Part shown: piece by piece, positions 52,243-54,839 of the stretch
Layout of the letters: every line of letters starts with the position of its first letter
How positions within the stretch are numbered: position 1 is the first letter of the stretch
Translations under genes and position numbers: made by a program
The notes under the pieces: model-generated
Told to the model about the DNA's origin: nothing
Databases searched by the model: none
Seen by the model: only the letters and a program-made list of their open reading frames with translations
Source of the DNA: an uncultured Lachnospiraceae bacterium
GTDB taxonomy: Bacteria > Bacillota > Clostridia > Lachnospirales > Lachnospiraceae
DNA: 54,839 nt
Direction of reading: 5' to 3'
NCBI GenBank assembly: GCA_947626365.1
Contig: CANQRW010000015.1
Coordinates: forward strand, 1 to 54,839

Positions 52243-52310
52243 CCTTATTCTATTATCCTTATTCTATTATCCTTATTCTATTACCCTTATTCTATCATCC
52301 TTATTCTTTT
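52243..52310. repeat. 14-nt minisatellite between radical SAM and degV
   Basis: Four full and one partial copies of CCTTATTCTATTAT fill almost all of the 89-nt gap between the convergent stop codons. Copies 3-5 differ by one or two bases. Confidence 0.92.
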
Positions 52311-52316
52311 ATCTCT

Positions 52317-53147
52317 TCATCCTTCATACCCGATCATAAGTCCGCCCTTCTCCGCGTAAAAACTGCAGAGAGCCGTACAGAATGTAGTGCGGACGTCCGC
52401 GTTCGGAAACCTCTCATGAATCACGTCCGTAAGCTTCTGCGCGATTCCGGGATTGAAACAATGGGCCAGGCGGACCTTCCCGCCGCTGTAGCCATGAGCC
52501 AGCATTTCCTTCCAGGTACTTGACACCGTCAGGGCCTCTCCGCGGCACTTGTGAAGCTGCTGCAGCGTGCCTTCATCACTGGCCTTGCCCACGATACGAA
52601 TCCCCAGAATCCCGGCAATCTTGGCCACTGCCGGATTCACGCGGCCGTTCCTGGCCAGGTTATCCAGATGCTCCAGGCAAAACAGCAGATGGCTGTGCCT
52701 GCAGTACTCCTCGATCTTCTGCTCCATCTCCTCGAAACTGCCCCCAGCCTGCACCACCTCGGTCATCTTCTCCACAATCAGTTCCAGTTCCGGCCCGGCG
52801 GACAGGGAATCCACGATCATCACCTTCGCCTTCGGATGTTCCGCCAGATACTCCTCCCTGGCCTTCACAGCGGAAGCATAGCTTCCGGACAGATTACTGG
52901 TAATCGCGACGCCGAAGATCACATCCGCATCCCCAAAAGCCTCCAGCCAGTCGTTTACATTGGGACAGGACGTGCTGGAACGCCCCTTGTAACCCTGAAG
53001 ATAATCTACCATTTCCGCAAGATTTGTTCCTTTTACATCCACATATTCCCTTTCATCCGTAATGATCTTCAGGGGAACGCTGGTAAAATCCACTCCTTCT
53101 ATCTCATAAAGATTCGCTGACGAATCCGCCACTATTTTGTATTTCAT
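52317..53147 (-). CDS. DegV family fatty-acid-binding protein
   Basis: This is a 276-residue protein with the DegV layout: KIVADSSANL, TSCPNVNDWLEAF, ITSNLSGSYASA, VDSLSAGPELELIVEKM, and the C-terminal FNPGIAQKLTDVIHERFP. DegV (FakB-like) proteins bind a fatty acid and may hand it to a kinase FakA. The kinase is not in the window. Weak ribosome site (GAGGGT). Confidence 0.93.
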   Translation of the reverse strand: MKYKIVADSSANLYEIEGVDFTSVPLKIITDEREYVDVKGTNLAEMVDYLQGYKGRSSTSCPNVNDWLEAFGDADVIFGVAITSNLSGSYASAVKAREEYLAEHPKAKVMIVDSLSAGPELELIVEKMTEVVQAGGSFEEMEQKIEEYCRHSHLLFCLEHLDNLARNGRVNPAVAKIAGILGIRIVGKASDEGTLQQLHKCRGEALTVSSTWKEMLAHGYSGGKVRLAHCFNPGIAQKLTDVIHERFPNADVRTTFCTALCSFYAEKGGLMIGYEG

Positions 53148-53275
53148 ACCCTCGGCCTCGCTTTTTATGCTTTTCCATGTAGTTTCAAAAACTACTTTAC
53201 AAGGTCTATTGTATTGCGTTTGCCGGAGAATGTCAAGATATATATGGAATCTTTCGCAAACAGAGCGTAATTGGC

Positions 53276-53340
53276 TTTTTTTGCATACTGGCGTAAAACA
53301 AAAAACGCGTCGCTGGCACTCTTTTGTATACTGGCGTAAC
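53276..53340 (+). repeat. Dispersed terminator-tag repeat, copies 7 and 8
   Basis: Two divergent copies: TTTTTTTGCATACTGGCGTAAAAC (split here as TTTTTTT and GCATACTGGCGTAAAAC, 53276-53299) and an ACGCGTCGCTGGCACTC hairpin-like part followed by GTATACTGGCGTAAC (53300-53340). They have GGCG in place of GACG and weaker hairpins than copies 4-5. Confidence 0.75.
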
Positions 53341-53341
53341 G

Positions 53342-53382
53342 AAAGAGAGTATCGATCATTTTCTTTAACCGATACTCTCTTT
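53342..53382. terminator. 13-bp perfect terminator hairpin
   Basis: AAAGAGAGTATCG (53342-53354) pairs with CGATACTCTCTTT (53370-53382), loop 15 nt. On the plus strand it ends in TTTATA; on the minus strand in TTTCGTTA. It can end the transcript from the promoter at 53705-53733. Confidence 0.75.
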
Positions 53383-53390
53383 ATACTATC

Positions 53391-53660
53391 TCATCCATTG
53401 GACTGTACCTCTTTCATTTTGATAGTTTTCTCTATATTAAATTTTTCCGTTCTCTGCGATTCCCTTCCCTCTTTCTTCATTCTCCTTCTCATCTTCTCTT
53501 TCAACCATTGCCTATGGAAGAAATCATCAGTCCTGCAATACTTTCTCGTCATATTACAAAGCAATCTGTCTTCCGCAATTGTCTTGAAATCCTTCCGGGG
53601 GTGCTCCTCGCAGATTCGGGGTTCCTTCGTCTCATCTATCTTATGTAAATGAAACGGCGC
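53391..53660 (-). other. Unassigned transcribed stretch with a coding-like open frame
   Basis: Behind the strong promoter at 53705-53733 a minus-strand frame is open for about 89 codons. It contains stretches such as ICEEHPRKDFKTIAEDRLL and a basic part, DDFFHRQWLKEKM. The only ATG (53552) would give 53 residues; before it no ATG, GTG or well-placed TTG follows the AAAGGAGGT site. It could be a decayed gene, a frameshifted gene or a non-coding RNA. No family recognised. The 650-nt gap (53148-53797) has no other gene. Confidence 0.3.
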
Positions 53661-53710
53661 TTACGTGTTCTTTGGACCGTACCTCCTTTGTTTTTGATGG
53701 TCTTATTATA
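53398..53710. repeat. Pair of 38-nt direct repeats flanking the unassigned stretch
   Basis: The block TTGGACCGTACCTCCTTTG plus TTTTTGATGGTC (53672-53710) recurs with about 80 % identity at 53398-53437. On the minus strand each holds an AAAGGAGGTACGGTCC-like ribosome-site sequence. The copies are about 275 nt apart. Confidence 0.75.
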
Positions 53711-53733
53711 GCCGAACCCCGCTCATTTGTCAA
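53705..53733 (-). promoter_or_regulatory. Consensus sigma-A promoter with no assigned gene
   Basis: TTGACA (53728-53733), exactly 17 nt, TATAAT (53705-53710) on the minus strand: a perfect match in both hexamers, the only one of this quality here. Transcription would start near 53699 and run through the unassigned stretch to the hairpin at 53342-53382. Confidence 0.85.
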
Positions 53734-53797
53734 TACTTTTTTGAAATATTTTTTAAAAATTTTGTTTCTTCTTTTAATTTGTCTAAATTGTCTGTAA

Positions 53798-54505
53798 TTA
53801 TTTCAACATTTCCAATATATTTTTCAATATGTTCACCTGGCGCACTTCCGTCTCAAATTCACTTTGAACTGCGCAAACCGCGCAGCAATAGCCTTTCGCT
53901 GCGTCATATTCCCGAAAACAATACTTTCTCCGATCCACATTCTGAATCACGGATATCTCATTTTCCAGAATTATCTGAAAATTATTCAGGCCCAGCCTTA
54001 TACCCTGGCCTGTAACTTTCAGGAAACTTTCCTTCAGGGTCCAGTACCGGCAGAACATCTCCCGGCGGGCCGCCTCATCTTCCAGTGACGCGATCTTCTC
54101 ATATTCCTGGACTGTAAAAAATCTCCTGGCGACGGCCAGTTCCCGCTTTCTGATCTTTTCCACATCGCAGCCTACCTCCCGCGGCGCTATGGCGCACAGG
54201 ACCATGTCTCCCGAATGGGACAGATTAAAATACACATCCTCCGCCCCCTCCAGATATGGCTTTCCGTCTTCTCCATAGCGATACCGGATCCGGTCTGCCG
54301 TCAAATCCGCCAGCCCCAGCTCCGAAAGTCCGTACAACAGCAAAAGTTCCACCCCCAAAGACAGGCAGCGGCCTTTAACAGAGCCCATGCGATCCACCTT
54401 CTGCCGCCTTTCCTCCGTCGCCTTTTCGTAAGCCGCGCGAAACACCTCTTCCTGCTCCAACTGATCTACATTTGCGGCGTAAACCCGCACGGGAAAATCC
54501 TTCAT
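53798..54505 (-). CDS. 4'-phosphopantetheinyl transferase, Sfp type
   Basis: This is a 235-residue PPTase of the Sfp/HetI class. Motifs: GKPYLEGAEDVYFNLSHSGD, the metal-binding GCDVEKI, RRFFTVQEYEKI, and FCRYWTLKESFLKVTGQGI. It transfers phosphopantetheine from CoA to carrier proteins of polyketide, nonribosomal peptide or fatty-acid synthases. No such synthase is in the window. Weak ribosome site. Confidence 0.93.
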   Translation of the reverse strand: MKDFPVRVYAANVDQLEQEEVFRAAYEKATEERRQKVDRMGSVKGRCLSLGVELLLLYGLSELGLADLTADRIRYRYGEDGKPYLEGAEDVYFNLSHSGDMVLCAIAPREVGCDVEKIRKRELAVARRFFTVQEYEKIASLEDEAARREMFCRYWTLKESFLKVTGQGIRLGLNNFQIILENEISVIQNVDRRKYCFREYDAAKGYCCAVCAVQSEFETEVRQVNILKNILEMLK

Positions 54506-54636
54506 CTAACCTTATCATCCTTACTTAAAACATTTTTATTTCTTCACTATACCCTGATCTGACCTGAAAATTAATCCCCCAAAAAATGCAGCATGTGTTG
54601 TAGTACAATGCAGTATAAATAGGAGATATAAAAAGC

Positions 54637-54662
54637 GGGAGACCCTATTTTCAAGGCCTCCC
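54637..54662 (-). terminator. Terminator after tRNA-Gly
   Basis: GGGAGGCC and GGGTCTCCC (minus strand) form a stem of about 7-8 bp with one mismatch and a 9-nt loop, followed by GCTTTTTAT. It lies 16 nt after the tRNA. Confidence 0.7.
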
Positions 54663-54678
54663 CTTTCCTTATAAAAAG

Positions 54679-54750
54679 AGCGCGAGACGGGATTCGAACC
54701 CGCGGCCCCCACCTTGGCAAGGTGGTGCTCCACCCCTGAGCCACTCGCGC
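54679..54750 (-). tRNA. tRNA-Gly (GCC)
   Basis: This is a 72-nt minus-strand tRNA. The acceptor stem is GCGCGAG/CTCGCGC with U73, typical for Gly. D-arm TGGCTCAGGGGTGGAGCA, anticodon stem CCACC/GGTGG with loop TTGCCAA (anticodon GCC), and TΨC arm GCGGGTTCGAATCCCGT. CCA is not encoded. No promoter is seen up to the window end, so it is probably part of a longer tRNA or rRNA transcript starting outside. Confidence 0.95.
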
Positions 54751-54756
54751 TGATTA

Positions 54757-54786
54757 TCATTTTAAGGGCACATACCCTCAAAACCG
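54757..54786 (-). other. Short hairpin upstream of tRNA-Gly
   Basis: On the minus strand TTTTGAGGG and CCCTTAAAA form a hairpin with a 6-nt loop shortly before the tRNA. It could be a processing site or the end of an upstream gene outside the window. The last 50 nt show no recognisable feature. Confidence 0.4.
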
Positions 54787-54839
54787 CATACTGTACATCT
54801 CTCTCCTCCGCAACAACCTCCAGGCCTCCTGGACAAGCC

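Noticed and set aside
52243-52310. CRISPR or regulatory iteron array
   Set aside because: Units are directly adjacent with no spacers, and the gap lies between two stop codons.
53137-53652. Plus-strand gene of 171 residues
   Set aside because: It starts inside degV on the other strand, has no ribosome site and runs across a terminator, tag repeats and a minus-strand promoter transcript.

Overview
The window comes from a spore-forming, high-GC (roughly 55-58 % by eye) member of the Clostridia, most likely a gut Lachnospiraceae. The reasons are a full forespore sigma-F/SpoVA gene set, T-box leaders, YesM/YesN-type sugar regulation, GH78 rhamnosidases, a ferredoxin-type aldo/keto reductase, and AGGAGG ribosome binding sites with TTGACA/TATAAT promoters. 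The species cannot be named from the sequence alone.

Layout. 1-1.5 kb: a tightly overlapping XRE repressor / ImmA-IrrE protease / PIN-domain triad. 1.6-3.1 kb (minus): spoVAD and spoVAE, cut off from the rest of their operon. 3.5-5.4 kb (plus): phenylacetate-CoA ligase and an ACT-domain protein. 5.6-14 kb (minus): a phosphoglycerate-mutase-like phosphatase downstream of a complete trpEGDCFBA operon with a tryptophan T-box leader. 14-25.9 kb (minus): a rhamnoside-utilisation locus made of a YesM/YesN two-component system, a three-gene sugar ABC transporter and two GH78-type hydrolases. 26.2-30.7 kb (minus): a truncated DUF4143 ATPase, then spoVAC, spoVAB, spoVAA, a small membrane protein, sigF, spoIIAB and spoIIAA. 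30.8-37.3 kb (minus): a TPR protein, a 48-residue peptide, folC, valS and a DUF6472-like small protein behind a valine T-box. 37.4-44.6 kb: MATE exporter, aldo/keto reductase, a membrane protein, ftsH and pyrG. 44.7-47.9 kb (plus): a polar amino-acid ABC transporter and a repeat-bearing hypothetical protein. 47.9-52.2 kb: uxuA and an SDR fructuronate reductase divergent from an AraC regulator and a PflX-like radical SAM protein. 52.3-54.8 kb (minus): degV, an unexplained strongly promoted transcript, an Sfp-type phosphopantetheinyl transferase and tRNA-Gly.

How it fits together. SpoIIAA-SpoIIAB-SigF is the forespore sigma switch. A near-perfect sigma-G/sigma-F-type promoter after sigF would fire the spoVA genes for Ca-dipicolinate transport, but spoVAD/spoVAE lie 24 kb further on, behind unrelated operons. 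The sugar locus should sense, import and trim rhamnose-containing plant glycosides, and uxuA/uxuB would take the products of uronate breakdown.

Non-coding structure is unusually rich. A terminator-linked tag, GCATACTGACGTAATAC, occurs eight times, always on the plus strand. Several conserved enzymes (TrpG, TrpC, GH78 and others) carry low-complexity in-frame loop insertions. Many intergenic gaps contain short tandem repeats. The trp leader adds a 25-bp perfect inverted repeat and covarying mini-hairpins after its T-box. All names are from motif recognition only; no database search was possible.
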